A stretch of 64,000 nt of DNA from Microbacterium aoyamense (lineage in GTDB: Bacteria; Actinomycetota; Actinomycetes; Actinomycetales; Microbacteriaceae): NCBI RefSeq assembly GCF_023155855.1, contig NZ_JAKNUT010000001.1:930001-994000 (forward strand), given 5' to 3'. Numbering within the stretch: the first letter of the stretch is position 1; each line of letters starts with the position of its first letter. Made by a program: the position numbers and the translations under genes. Shown in pieces: positions 16,096 to 24,344 of this stretch. Under the pieces are notes generated by a model. The model was not told the origin of the DNA, ran no database searches, and saw only the letters and a list, made by a program, of their open reading frames with translations.

Positions 16096-18072
16096 GTGAA
16101 CGCGCGTGTGCTGCGGGCCGCAGGCCCGGCGATCCTGATCGTGGCCGCACTCGTCGCGATCGTGTGGGGCCTCGCGTATGGCGGAGGAGCAGCAGAGCTC
16201 ACGACCGGGGACCCCGGCGCTTTCGTGCGCTGGAGCCTGCCGATCGCGAAGCTCTTCGTCAACCTCTCGGCCGCCGGGATGGTGGGCGTGCTGGTAACGG
16301 CGCTGTTCACGCTCGAGGCGGGGGAGCGCCCCTTCGATGCCGCATTGGATGCAGCATCCATCTCCGCCGCGATCTTCACGATCTCGTCCGCGGCGACCGG
16401 ATTCCTGAGCTTCATCGACGCGTTCAACCCATCGCTCAGCGCGGGTCCCGAATTCGGCGCGCAACTGGGCCGCTTCCTCGTCGAGACCGAGTTCGGTCGC
16501 ACGTGGCTCATCACGACCGTCGCCGGGGCCATGCTGACGGTGCTGACCTTCGCCGTGCGCTCTTGGACGGCGACGCTCTTCGTCGCGATCCTCTCCATCG
16601 CCGCGCTCGTGCCGATGGGCACACAGGGGCACTCGGGCGAGGAGGCGTTCCACCACGAGGCGATGACGGCGCTCATCCTGCACATCATCGCCGCCGCCGT
16701 GTGGCTCGGCGGGCTGCTCCTGATGGTGATCGTCCGGCCCCTGCAGACGCGCGACGAGACGGCGACGATGCTCGCGCGATACTCCAGCATCGCGCTCGCC
16801 GCCTTCATCGTCGTCGCGATCAGCGGCACCGTGCGCGCCGCGATCGGCCTGCGCGACGTCTCGGCGCTCTTCTCGCCCTACGGGCTCATCCTCATCGTGA
16901 AGGTCATAGCTCTCGTCTCGATCGGCGTCCTCGCCGCCTGGTACCGTCGGCGGCTCATCGGCCGTCTGCGCGAGGACGGAGCATCCCGACGCTTCTGGGG
17001 ACTCATCGCTCTGGAACTCGCGCTCATGGGAATCGCGAGCGGCGCGGCGGCGGCGCTCGCGCGCACGCCTCCGCCGGTGCCGGCCGTGATCCCCGAGCGG
17101 CCGACCCCCGCCGAGGTGCTCACGGGCGCGCCGCTGCCGCCCGAGCTCACGATCGACCGCTGGTTCACATCGTGGAACGTCGACCTGATCTGGGCCTTCG
17201 CCGCCGGATTCGGGCTCTTCCTGTACGTCGCGGGTGTGTGGCGCCTCTACAAGCGCGGCGATCAGTGGCCGGTGTTCCGGACGGTGATGTGGATGCTCGG
17301 GCTCCTGCTCCTCGTCTGGGTGACCGCGGGCCCGGTCAACGTCTATCAGGACTACCTGTTCAGCATGCACATGATCGGGCACATGCTCCTGAGCATGGCG
17401 ATCCCGGCGCTGCTGGTCGTCGGCGCACCCGTGACCCTCGCCGCGCGCGCGATCCACAAGCGCGACGACGGCACCCGCGGCGGGCGCGAATGGATCCTGT
17501 GGGCCGTGCACTCGCCCGTCGCCCGCGTGCTGACCAATCCGTTCGTCGCTGCCGGACTCTTCATCGGCTCGCTCTGGGTCTTCTACTACACCGACCTCTT
17601 CCGCTGGTCGCTCTACGACCACCTCGGGCACGAGTGGATGGTCGCGCACTTCCTCATCACGGGCTACCTGTTCGCCCTCACCCTCATCGGCATCGATCCC
17701 GTGCCCTGGCGACTGCCGTACGCGGGTCGGCTCCTCCTGCTGATCGGCGTCATGGCGATGCACGCGTTCTTCGGCATCGCGATCATGATGCAGTCCGGAC
17801 TCATGGTCGCCGAGTGGTTCGGCTCGATGGGCAGGACGTGGGGGGCGACGCCGCTCGAGGACCAGTACGTCGGCGGCGGCGTCGCGTGGTCTGTCGGCGA
17901 GATCCCGACGCTCATCCTCGCGATCACGGTCGCGATCCAGTGGAGCCGATCCGACGAGCGGATGCAGAAGCGTCGCGACCGCCACGCGGATCGCACGGGT
18001 GATGCCGAGCTCGAGGAGTACAATGCCCGCCTCGCCGCGCTCGCCGAGAAGGACGCCCGCGCCGGCCGCTGA
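16096..18072 (+). CDS. CopD-CtaG fusion: copper-linked cytochrome oxidase assembly membrane protein
   Basis: 658 residues, about 14-16 membrane segments. The first half (to about 330) is CopD-like (for example MGTQGHSGEEAFHHEAMTAL with clustered His). The second half (from about 360) is Caa3/CtaG-like (SMHMIGHMLLSMAIPALLV, YDHLGHEWMVAHFLITGYLF, GVMAMHAFFGIAIMM). Both domains handle copper: import or periplasmic delivery, and copper insertion into cytochrome oxidase. The fusion is common in actinobacteria. GTG 16096 is preferred over the GTG one codon before because TAGGCT (16084-16089) lies 6 nt upstream. Confidence 0.9.
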   Translation: MNARVLRAAGPAILIVAALVAIVWGLAYGGGAAELTTGDPGAFVRWSLPIAKLFVNLSAAGMVGVLVTALFTLEAGERPFDAALDAASISAAIFTISSAATGFLSFIDAFNPSLSAGPEFGAQLGRFLVETEFGRTWLITTVAGAMLTVLTFAVRSWTATLFVAILSIAALVPMGTQGHSGEEAFHHEAMTALILHIIAAAVWLGGLLLMVIVRPLQTRDETATMLARYSSIALAAFIVVAISGTVRAAIGLRDVSALFSPYGLILIVKVIALVSIGVLAAWYRRRLIGRLREDGASRRFWGLIALELALMGIASGAAAALARTPPPVPAVIPERPTPAEVLTGAPLPPELTIDRWFTSWNVDLIWAFAAGFGLFLYVAGVWRLYKRGDQWPVFRTVMWMLGLLLLVWVTAGPVNVYQDYLFSMHMIGHMLLSMAIPALLVVGAPVTLAARAIHKRDDGTRGGREWILWAVHSPVARVLTNPFVAAGLFIGSLWVFYYTDLFRWSLYDHLGHEWMVAHFLITGYLFALTLIGIDPVPWRLPYAGRLLLLIGVMAMHAFFGIAIMMQSGLMVAEWFGSMGRTWGATPLEDQYVGGGVAWSVGEIPTLILAITVAIQWSRSDERMQKRRDRHADRTGDAELEEYNARLAALAEKDARAGR

Positions 18073-18078
18073 GCGACC

Positions 18079-19152
18079 TCAGCGGGTGTCGGGGCCGCCG
18101 ACGGCGATCGTGGCCGTGCCGTCGGGGGCTATCGCGATCGTCGCGGTGACGATGAAGGGCACGTCGTCGCTCACCGCGTCCACCGAGCCGTCGAAGATCG
18201 AGCGGATGTCGACCTCGATGTGCGCGACGGCGTCGGTCGGCGGGATGACCCAGCCCGCTCCCTCCGGCTGGAGCGTCACCGCGGGCTGCTGCACGATCGA
18301 CCAGGTCGGCAGCGACGCGATGCGGTCCTGCACGTAGTAGCCGAAGGGGCAGGATGTCGGCTGCAGCACCTGCTGTGTCGCGCACGCCGTCAGGAACTCC
18401 TCGACGCGGTCCTGCACGACCGCGACGAACTCATCGGTCGCGTGCGCCTGCACCTCGACCGGGATCTCGGTGAACGGGCTGTCCGAGACGACCGCGACAC
18501 CCGGGGTGGCCGAGATCGCGGTGTCGACCGCGACGGAGTAGATGCCGGGGGAGAAGACGAGCATCGCGACGGGGGCGAGCGGATCGGCATCCACTCCGTC
18601 CGGTGACACCTGTCGCTTGTCGACCTCGAAGCCGTTCACCTCGAAGGTCATCGAGCCTTTGACGACGAGGTCCATGACTGCGAGCGGGCTCGTGCCGAAG
18701 CGCCACGTGGGCGCGAGGCCGATCTGGCCGGCGCGCACGACGTCGAACACGGTCGTTCCCTCGTACGTGCCGGCGCGGTAGGCCACGGTCACGCGTGTGG
18801 CGTCCGGCACCTCGACCTCGGACACGATCGACACGTCGCTCAGCGCCGCCATCGCAGCACGGCGCAGGAGTGCGTCCGACGCGTAGGGCGGAAGGCCCGC
18901 GGCATCCAGCTCCGTCGAATCGACGGCGACGCCCGGTATCGCGAGCGCCTCGCTCGCGCGTCCTTCGCTGATGAGCGAGAGGTAGCGCTCGACGAACGCC
19001 GAAGCGCTGTAGAACTGCTTGCCGATCACGGCCACACCGGCCCACACCGCACCCGCCAGCAGAACCCCGACGATGCCCAGCACGACGAGATCGCGCGCCA
19101 GGCGCGGACGCCGCCCGGCCGGGGTGGAGTCGCTCGGTTGCGGGGGGCTCAC
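18079..19152 (-). CDS. Membrane-anchored protein of unknown function
   Basis: 357 residues. A short basic N-terminus is followed by one membrane helix at about 24-44 (LVVLGIVGVLLAGAVWAGVAV), so the remaining 310 residues are extracellular. They are strand-rich, with SAFVERYLSLISEGRASEAL (resembling a DUF4878-like helical start), RVTVAYRAG and repeats of AVDTAISATPGVAVV. I do not recognise a domain. The GTG start has TAGACT at 19164-19159 six nt upstream, a leaderless promoter. It converges on the CopD-CtaG gene with 6 nt between the stops. Confidence 0.75.
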   Translation of the reverse strand: MSPPQPSDSTPAGRRPRLARDLVVLGIVGVLLAGAVWAGVAVIGKQFYSASAFVERYLSLISEGRASEALAIPGVAVDSTELDAAGLPPYASDALLRRAAMAALSDVSIVSEVEVPDATRVTVAYRAGTYEGTTVFDVVRAGQIGLAPTWRFGTSPLAVMDLVVKGSMTFEVNGFEVDKRQVSPDGVDADPLAPVAMLVFSPGIYSVAVDTAISATPGVAVVSDSPFTEIPVEVQAHATDEFVAVVQDRVEEFLTACATQQVLQPTSCPFGYYVQDRIASLPTWSIVQQPAVTLQPEGAGWVIPPTDAVAHIEVDIRSIFDGSVDAVSDDVPFIVTATIAIAPDGTATIAVGGPDTR

Positions 19153-19270
19153 GTCCCCAGTCTAGGAAGACGGGGAGCCGGCTCCTCCCGAACCGTCACA
19201 TCCGCGCGGTTTCGCACCGGTCGCGCGCGTGCACCGGCAGAGCGCGGCGTCCGCTCGTTAGCATTGATCG

Positions 19271-20653
19271 GTGAACACGCCCCCGCTGTCTGCCGAGCAG
19301 GAGGCGCTGTTCCGGCTCATCGAGGATACGAACGAGCACGTCTTCGTCACAGGGCGCGCAGGCACCGGCAAGTCCACGCTCCTGCAGTACCTCGCCTGGA
19401 ACACGTCCAAGCAGATCGCCGTGTGCGCACCCACCGGCGTCGCTGCCCTCAACGTCGAGGGTCAGACGATCCACTCGCTCTTCCGCCTGCCGATCGGCCT
19501 CATCGGCACGACCGACGAGAAGCAGTCCGACGCGACGCGCAAGATCCTCAACGCGATCGAGACCCTCGTGATCGATGAGATCTCGATGGTGAACGCCGAT
19601 CTGATGGATGCCATCGACCGCTCGCTCCGCATGGCCCGCGGTCGGCGCAACGAGCCGTTCGGCGGCGTGCAGATCGTGATGTTCGGCGACCCTTATCAGC
19701 TCGCACCGGTGCCGCCCAAGGGCGACGAGCTGCGCTACGTGCAGGACCACTACCGGTCGTTCTGGTTCTTCGACGCCCACGTGTGGGCGGGCGCCCCCGC
19801 AGCCGAGAGCGACGGACTGATAGACCTCGGTCGCCACGGCACGGATCTGCACATCCGCGAGCTCGTCGACATCCATCGGCAGTCCGACGCGGGATTCAAG
19901 GCGATGCTCAACGCCGTGCGCCACGGCGTCGTGACGGCCGATATCGCCGGAAAGCTCAACGAGGCCGGCGCACGGGTTCCGCCCATAGCATCCGACGACG
20001 AGCCGCCCATCATCACGCTCGCGACGCGCAACGACATCGTGAACGGCATCAATCGCCGTCACCTCGAGGCGCTCAAGGGCCGCGAGCAGACGGCGGTCGC
20101 CGAGGTGAACGGGGACTTCGGGCGGGGGGATGCCGGGTACCCCGCCGACCCGCAGCTCAAGCTCAAGGTCGGCGCGCAGGTCATGTTCCTGCGCAACGAC
20201 CGCGGCTCGTTCCCCGATCCGCCCCGGTGGGTCAACGGAACGATCGGGCGGGTGACCCGCATCGCGGGCGGCACGGTGCGCGTCGACGTCGACGGCGACG
20301 AGTTCGACGTCGAGCCCGCGGTGTGGGAGAAGTACCGCTACGCCTACGATCCAGGGTCCAAATCGCTCACACGCGACATCGTGGCGGAGTTCACGCAGTT
20401 CCCCCTGCGCCTCGCGTGGGCCGTGACGATCCACAAGTCTCAGGGCAAGACGTACGACCGGGCGATCGTCGACCTCGGCTCGGGCGCCTTCGCGCCGGGT
20501 CAGACGTACGTCGCGCTCTCGCGACTCACGTCGCTCGAGGGGCTCTACCTCACGCGGCCGCTGCGGCCGAGCGACATCCGCGTCGACCTCGACGTGCGCC
20601 GATTCATGGCGGATGTCAGACGCGAGGCATCCACGCCCCGGCTTTCGGGCTAG
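19271..20653 (+). CDS. Pif1-like superfamily 1 DNA helicase
   Basis: 460 residues. Walker A is GRAGTGKST at residues 28-36, motif Ia ICAPTGVAALNV-like, motif II VIDEISMVN, motif III GDPYQLAPV, and the C-terminal motifs TIHKSQGKTYDRA and YVALSRLTSLEG. The order and spacing are those of Pif1/RecD2-type 5'-to-3' helicases. Members unwind forked or G-rich structured DNA; the exact role in actinobacteria is poorly known. TAGCAT at 19259-19264 is 6 nt before the GTG start. Its 3' end overlaps the end of the convergent heme oxygenase gene by 4 nt. Confidence 0.88.
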   Translation: MNTPPLSAEQEALFRLIEDTNEHVFVTGRAGTGKSTLLQYLAWNTSKQIAVCAPTGVAALNVEGQTIHSLFRLPIGLIGTTDEKQSDATRKILNAIETLVIDEISMVNADLMDAIDRSLRMARGRRNEPFGGVQIVMFGDPYQLAPVPPKGDELRYVQDHYRSFWFFDAHVWAGAPAAESDGLIDLGRHGTDLHIRELVDIHRQSDAGFKAMLNAVRHGVVTADIAGKLNEAGARVPPIASDDEPPIITLATRNDIVNGINRRHLEALKGREQTAVAEVNGDFGRGDAGYPADPQLKLKVGAQVMFLRNDRGSFPDPPRWVNGTIGRVTRIAGGTVRVDVDGDEFDVEPAVWEKYRYAYDPGSKSLTRDIVAEFTQFPLRLAWAVTIHKSQGKTYDRAIVDLGSGAFAPGQTYVALSRLTSLEGLYLTRPLRPSDIRVDLDVRRFMADVRREASTPRLSG

Positions 20654-21303
20654 GCGACGTCGGCGGCCTTCGCGCGCGACAGGTCCTCGAAGAGCTCGGT
20701 GTTGAAGCGATACGCGAGCAGCACTTCGTCGATGACGCGCTCCCGTTCGGCGGCATCCCACGGCGCGGCATCGAGCTGTTCGCGATAGACGTCCTTGAAC
20801 GCGGCGGGGTCGGCGATGTCGTCGAACAGATAGAACCCGATGCCATTGGTCTCGAAGCCGAATCGGCGGGCCATCAGGCGCCCGATGAACTGACCGCCGG
20901 ACAGATCGCCGAGATAGCGCGTGTAGTGATGCGCGACGAACCCGCCCGCCCACGTCGCGCCGACCTGGTCGATGCGCTCGACGTAGCGCCTCGTCGTGGG
21001 CAGCGGCTCGATCACGTCACGCCAATCGGGACCGAGGAGGAACTCGAGGTCCGCTTCGAGAGCGGGCAGTCGGGTGAGCTTGTCGCTGATGAAGACGGAT
21101 GCCACGGGGTCGTTGCGCATCTGCCCGGCCGTGCGCTCGAGAGCTTCGTAGATGAACCAGTGCTGCGCGACGAGTGCGATGTAGTCGTCGCGAGTGCCTT
21201 CGCCGCGCACGAGGTCGGCCATGAAGCCCGCGTGCTCGCTGCCCGAGTGCGCACCCGACGAGCGCTCGCGCAGCGCGGTGGAGAAGGAGATGACGTCGCT
21301 CAT
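20650..21303 (-). CDS. hmuO: Biliverdin-producing heme oxygenase
   Basis: 217 residues, the length of bacterial heme oxygenases such as HmuO of Corynebacterium diphtheriae. The proximal heme ligand is His 19 (SSGAHSGSEH), and the distal helix glycines are in RYLGDLSGGQFIGR. It opens the heme ring to biliverdin, CO and Fe2+, releasing iron from host or environmental heme. ATG 21303 lies 6 nt after TATCAT (minus strand, 21315-21310), so the mRNA is leaderless, and a DtxR/IdeR-type box overlaps the promoter, indicating derepression when iron is scarce. The next gene upstream encodes a DUF2470 protein, often heme-associated. Confidence 0.93.
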   Translation of the reverse strand: MSDVISFSTALRERSSGAHSGSEHAGFMADLVRGEGTRDDYIALVAQHWFIYEALERTAGQMRNDPVASVFISDKLTRLPALEADLEFLLGPDWRDVIEPLPTTRRYVERIDQVGATWAGGFVAHHYTRYLGDLSGGQFIGRLMARRFGFETNGIGFYLFDDIADPAAFKDVYREQLDAAPWDAAERERVIDEVLLAYRFNTELFEDLSRAKAADVA

Positions 21304-21317
21304 GCGGCCATGATACG

Positions 21318-21336
21318 GGAAGTTAGGGCAACCTAA
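21318..21336. promoter_or_regulatory. DtxR/IdeR-type iron box of hmuO
   Basis: GTTAGG (21322-21327) and CCTAAC (21332-21337) form a perfect inverted repeat. Aligned to the classic 19-mer TTAGGTTAGGCTAACCTAA, 14 of 19 positions in 21318-21336 match. It is placed just upstream of the -10 element of hmuO (TATCAT, 21315-21310), so an iron-loaded DtxR/IdeR repressor would block transcription. Confidence 0.82.
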
Positions 21337-21350
21337 CCACCGCGAAATCG

Positions 21351-21662
21351 TCAGGCGTGCGGTCGCGGTGCGACGCCGAGCCGCCCGCACGCGAGGTCGT
21401 ACAGCGCGACGATCTCGCGGCGCACCTCGGGGCGCTCCGAGATGGGGCCCCCCGGCCACGGCACGCGCACATCGACCGTTCCCCCCGTCGGGCTGACGGC
21501 GAGCCAGTCGCCGCCGTCGCCGTCGAAGTCGACCATCGTCGACGACGTCGCGTCGGCGTCCGGGCCGAATGCGCGGGCGATGAGCAGATTGTCGTCACCG
21601 TGGTCGCCGTTCATGTGCCCGAGCACGGCGGACCGCACCGATTCGTCGAAGATGTGCGTCAT
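21351..21662 (-). CDS. DUF2470-domain protein, heme-utilisation type
   Basis: 103 residues, containing essentially only a DUF2470 domain: VLGHMNGDHGDDNLLIARAF near the N-terminus is its signature, also found at the C-terminus of the HugZ heme-degrading proteins. Located directly upstream of hmuO on the same strand and separated by the iron box, so a function in heme iron use is probable, though it has its own leaderless promoter (TAGGCT, 21675-21670). It has no clear export signal. Confidence 0.85.
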   Translation of the reverse strand: MTHIFDESVRSAVLGHMNGDHGDDNLLIARAFGPDADATSSTMVDFDGDGGDWLAVSPTGGTVDVRVPWPGGPISERPEVRREIVALYDLACGRLGVAPRPHA

Positions 21663-21736
21663 ACTTCACAGCCTACGGACGGCCGTTGCACGGTCGTTAC
21701 TCTGGTGTGTTTGAATTCAATGCACGACCGGGGGTG

Positions 21737-23014
21737 ATGCGAGTGAGAACCAGGGCGCGGATCGCTGCGGCCGCCAGTGCCGTCGTCGCGCTCGTCGTCG
21801 CGCTCGCGGCCTGTTCCGTCTCACCGCAGACCGAGGTCACCCTCCCTCCCCAGGTCGACCGCGCGTTCCCGGACGACGTGACCGCGCAGTTCGACGACGC
21901 CGTCGCCAACGCGATGGCCGCCACCGGAGCATCCGGGGCCATCGTCGGCGTGTGGGCGCCGTGGAGCGGAGCCTGGACGGCTGGGGTCGGCACGCAGTAC
22001 CCCGGTTCCTCCGACGCCGTCACGACCGACATGTCGTTCCGCGTCGGTCAGCTCACTCGTCCCATGACGTGCGACGTGCTGTACGCCGTCGCCGCAGAGG
22101 GCAGAGTGAACCTCGATGATCCCGTGCCCATGTACGTGTCCGGCGTCGCCGATCTGACGGACGTCACGCTCGGTGACCTCTGCGATGGAACGTCCGGCAT
22201 CGGTTCGTACTCCGGGCAGCTGCGACCCCTGTGGATCGCGAACCCGTCACGTGTCTGGAACCCGCGCGAGCTGGCGAGCTTCGGGCTCGGCGCCGATCGC
22301 ACGACCGAGCCCGGTGAGGGCTTCCGCGATTCCGACGCGGGCTACGTCCTGCTCGGCCTCGCCCTCGAGCGGGCGACGGGTAAGACCGCCTCCGCCCTCA
22401 TCCAGCAGTATGTGGCCGCGCCCCTGGGCCTCACCGGTACTCAGCTCCCGTCTGTCAAGCCGGCCGCACCCAGCGGCGACCCGCTGACCGGCCTCGTCTC
22501 GCTGCCCATCGAGGGTGGAGTGAACTGCGTCGAACCCCTCGACATCACCGAGGTCTCCTCGAGCATCGGCTACACCGACTCCGGTGTGGTCTCGACGCTC
22601 GACGACATGCGCCACTACGTGCAGGCCTTGGCGACCGGCGCCTCGGCTCCCTCCGAAGCCGCAGCGGATCGGTTCGAGGGGGGCAAGCCCACCTATGCCA
22701 AGGCTCCGTCGTGGCTGACGACGGCCGGTGGCGCGGTCCTCTCGGGTTCGCTCGTCGGGCAGAGCGGCTGGGTGCCGGGCTATTCGACGGCCGCGTACTC
22801 CGACCCCTCGACCGGCCTCACCGTCGTCGTCGTCCTCAACAACTCCGCGACCAACCAGGCGGGGGCGCTCGCGTGGGAACTCGCATCCCTCGCTTCGAAG
22901 GCCCCGGCGGCCGAGGGCCAGACGGCTCCCGAGGCGGGGCTGCCGTGGACGGCTGAGCAGTACCACCAGGCGATCGCCGCCCGCCCGGTGTGCGCGCCGC
23001 CCGCCGCGGGCTGA
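21737..23014 (+). CDS. Lipoprotein of the beta-lactamase/DD-peptidase fold with all catalytic motifs altered
   Basis: 425 residues. Lipoprotein signal with lipobox ALAAC (Cys 26). The body aligns with class C beta-lactamase-like serine hydrolases: the region normally FRxGSxTK reads FRVGQLTRP (residues 101-109), so nucleophile Ser and general-base Lys are Gln 105 and Arg 108. HTSGI reads GTSGI. The Tyr motif (YSN.GYxLLG) reads DSDAGYVLLG. The KTG-like HTG reads GQSGWVPGY. Fold-determining residues remain, so this is probably a binding pseudoenzyme on the cell surface rather than an active peptidase. GGGGG precedes the ATG; a GTG two codons later is an alternative. Confidence 0.82.
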   Translation: MRVRTRARIAAAASAVVALVVALAACSVSPQTEVTLPPQVDRAFPDDVTAQFDDAVANAMAATGASGAIVGVWAPWSGAWTAGVGTQYPGSSDAVTTDMSFRVGQLTRPMTCDVLYAVAAEGRVNLDDPVPMYVSGVADLTDVTLGDLCDGTSGIGSYSGQLRPLWIANPSRVWNPRELASFGLGADRTTEPGEGFRDSDAGYVLLGLALERATGKTASALIQQYVAAPLGLTGTQLPSVKPAAPSGDPLTGLVSLPIEGGVNCVEPLDITEVSSSIGYTDSGVVSTLDDMRHYVQALATGASAPSEAAADRFEGGKPTYAKAPSWLTTAGGAVLSGSLVGQSGWVPGYSTAAYSDPSTGLTVVVVLNNSATNQAGALAWELASLASKAPAAEGQTAPEAGLPWTAEQYHQAIAARPVCAPPAAG

Positions 23015-23022
23015 TCTTCCTC

Positions 23023-23898
23023 GTGCGCGCACGATCCGGGCAGACCTCTGCCCTCCTGCTGGTCATCGCAGGACTGGCGTGCCAAGAGGTCGGGGCGTCC
23101 CTCGCCGTCCTGCTGTTCCCCGCGGTCGGACCGCTCGGGATGGTCATGCTGCGCCTCGTCTTCTCGGCCGTCGTGCTTCTCGTCATCGCACGACCTTCGC
23201 TGCGCGGTCATTCGCGCGACGGGTGGCTTGCCGTGCTCGCGTTCGGACTCGTGCTCGCCGTCATGAACGCGCTCTTCTACCTGGCGCTCGAGCGCCTCCC
23301 GCTCGGCGTCACCGTCACGATCGAGGTGCTCGGCCCTCTCGTGCTGTCGATCGTCGCGGCCAAGCGCGCCTCGGCGTGGCTGTGGGCTCTTCTCGCGCTC
23401 GCCGGGGTCGTCGCCTTGGGCGGTGGGGGCTGGGATCGCCTCGATCCGCTGGGGGTCGTCTTCGCGCTGGGCGCTGCGGCGAGCTGGGCGTTCTACATTC
23501 TCGCCTCTGCCCGGGTGGGCCGTGAGTTCCCGCGCCTCGACGGTCTCGCCCTCGCAATGTCCGCAGGCGCGCTCCTGTCGCTCCCCTTCGGGATCCTGGA
23601 TGCCGGAGCAGCCTTGTTCCGGATCGAGCTTCTCGCGATCGGAGCCGCGGTCGCGGTGCTGTCCTCGGCGATCCCCTACGCGCTCGAACTCATGGCACTG
23701 CGCCGGCTTCCGGCATCCGTGTTCGCGATCCTCATGAGCCTCGCGCCCGCGACGGCGGCCATCGCCGGCTTCGTCCTGCTCGGGCAGCACATGTCCTGGC
23801 TCGAGATCGTCGGCATCGCCCTCGTCATCGCGGCGAGCGTCGGTGCCATCCGCTCCTCCGGGCGGGCAGCACGCCAGACGGCGGAGCCGCTCGGCTGA
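23023..23898 (+). CDS. EamA-family (RhtA-like) exporter
   Basis: About 291 residues with ten hydrophobic segments in two EamA repeats (about 10-130 and 150-285); GPLGMVMLRLVFSAVVLL and ALFYLALERLPLGVTVTIEV match the threonine/homoserine exporter RhtA group. It would export small amino acids or similar metabolites using the proton gradient. GTG 23023 begins 8 nt after the preceding stop; a GTG at 22990, overlapping the previous gene by 25 nt, is possible. Confidence 0.85.
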   Translation: MRARSGQTSALLLVIAGLACQEVGASLAVLLFPAVGPLGMVMLRLVFSAVVLLVIARPSLRGHSRDGWLAVLAFGLVLAVMNALFYLALERLPLGVTVTIEVLGPLVLSIVAAKRASAWLWALLALAGVVALGGGGWDRLDPLGVVFALGAAASWAFYILASARVGREFPRLDGLALAMSAGALLSLPFGILDAGAALFRIELLAIGAAVAVLSSAIPYALELMALRRLPASVFAILMSLAPATAAIAGFVLLGQHMSWLEIVGIALVIAASVGAIRSSGRAARQTAEPLG

Positions 23899-24014
23899 CC
23901 GGGCGCTTTGCGCTGGGATCAGCCATCGACCGCGCATAATGACAATCGGGGGTCGCGCCCGAGGGCGGATTGGCAATATCCTGCACGAATCCCCTTCCCC
24001 CGAGGACGCAGACC

Positions 24015-24344
24015 ATGGCCGATTCGACGATCGACGCGATCTCGCCCCCGACGTCCGCGTGGTTCGGAGGCATCTCGCGCACGATCCGCAGGGTGAAACC
24101 CACATGGCTCGCCGTGGTCGCGGTGCTCGGGTTCCTGGCGCTGTGCGTCGTCGCGGCGGACGCCGGCGCCGACGAGCTGCGCGCAGCCCGGTCTCAGCAG
24201 GTCGAGCGTGTCGTCGCGCTCGACAGCGCGCTGCGCACGCAGCAGTATCTCGACGCGCGCGCCGCCATCCAGATCGAAGACCTTCACGCGCAGGCAGCCG
24301 CGCAGCTCGACGCCCTGGCTTCGTCGGCGGGCTTCCTGAAGTGA
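24015..24344 (+). CDS. Small single-span membrane protein with coiled coil
   Basis: 109 residues: about 30 cytoplasmic residues, one membrane helix (about 31-52, WLAVVAVLGFLALCVVAADA), then an extracytoplasmic helix rich in Ala, Gln and Arg (ELRAARSQQVERVVALDSAL) that looks like a coiled coil. I do not recognise the family. It overlaps the next gene by 4 nt (GTGA), and that gene also has a membrane anchor plus coiled coil, so the two products may pair. ATG 24015 chosen because the stretch upstream lacks coding character. Confidence 0.7.
   Translation: MADSTIDAISPPTSAWFGGISRTIRRVKPTWLAVVAVLGFLALCVVAADAGADELRAARSQQVERVVALDSALRTQQYLDARAAIQIEDLHAQAAAQLDALASSAGFLK

Noticed and set aside
21737-23014. 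Functional beta-lactamase
   Set aside because: SxxK, Tyr and terminal motifs are all replaced, so an antibiotic-resistance call would be unsupported.
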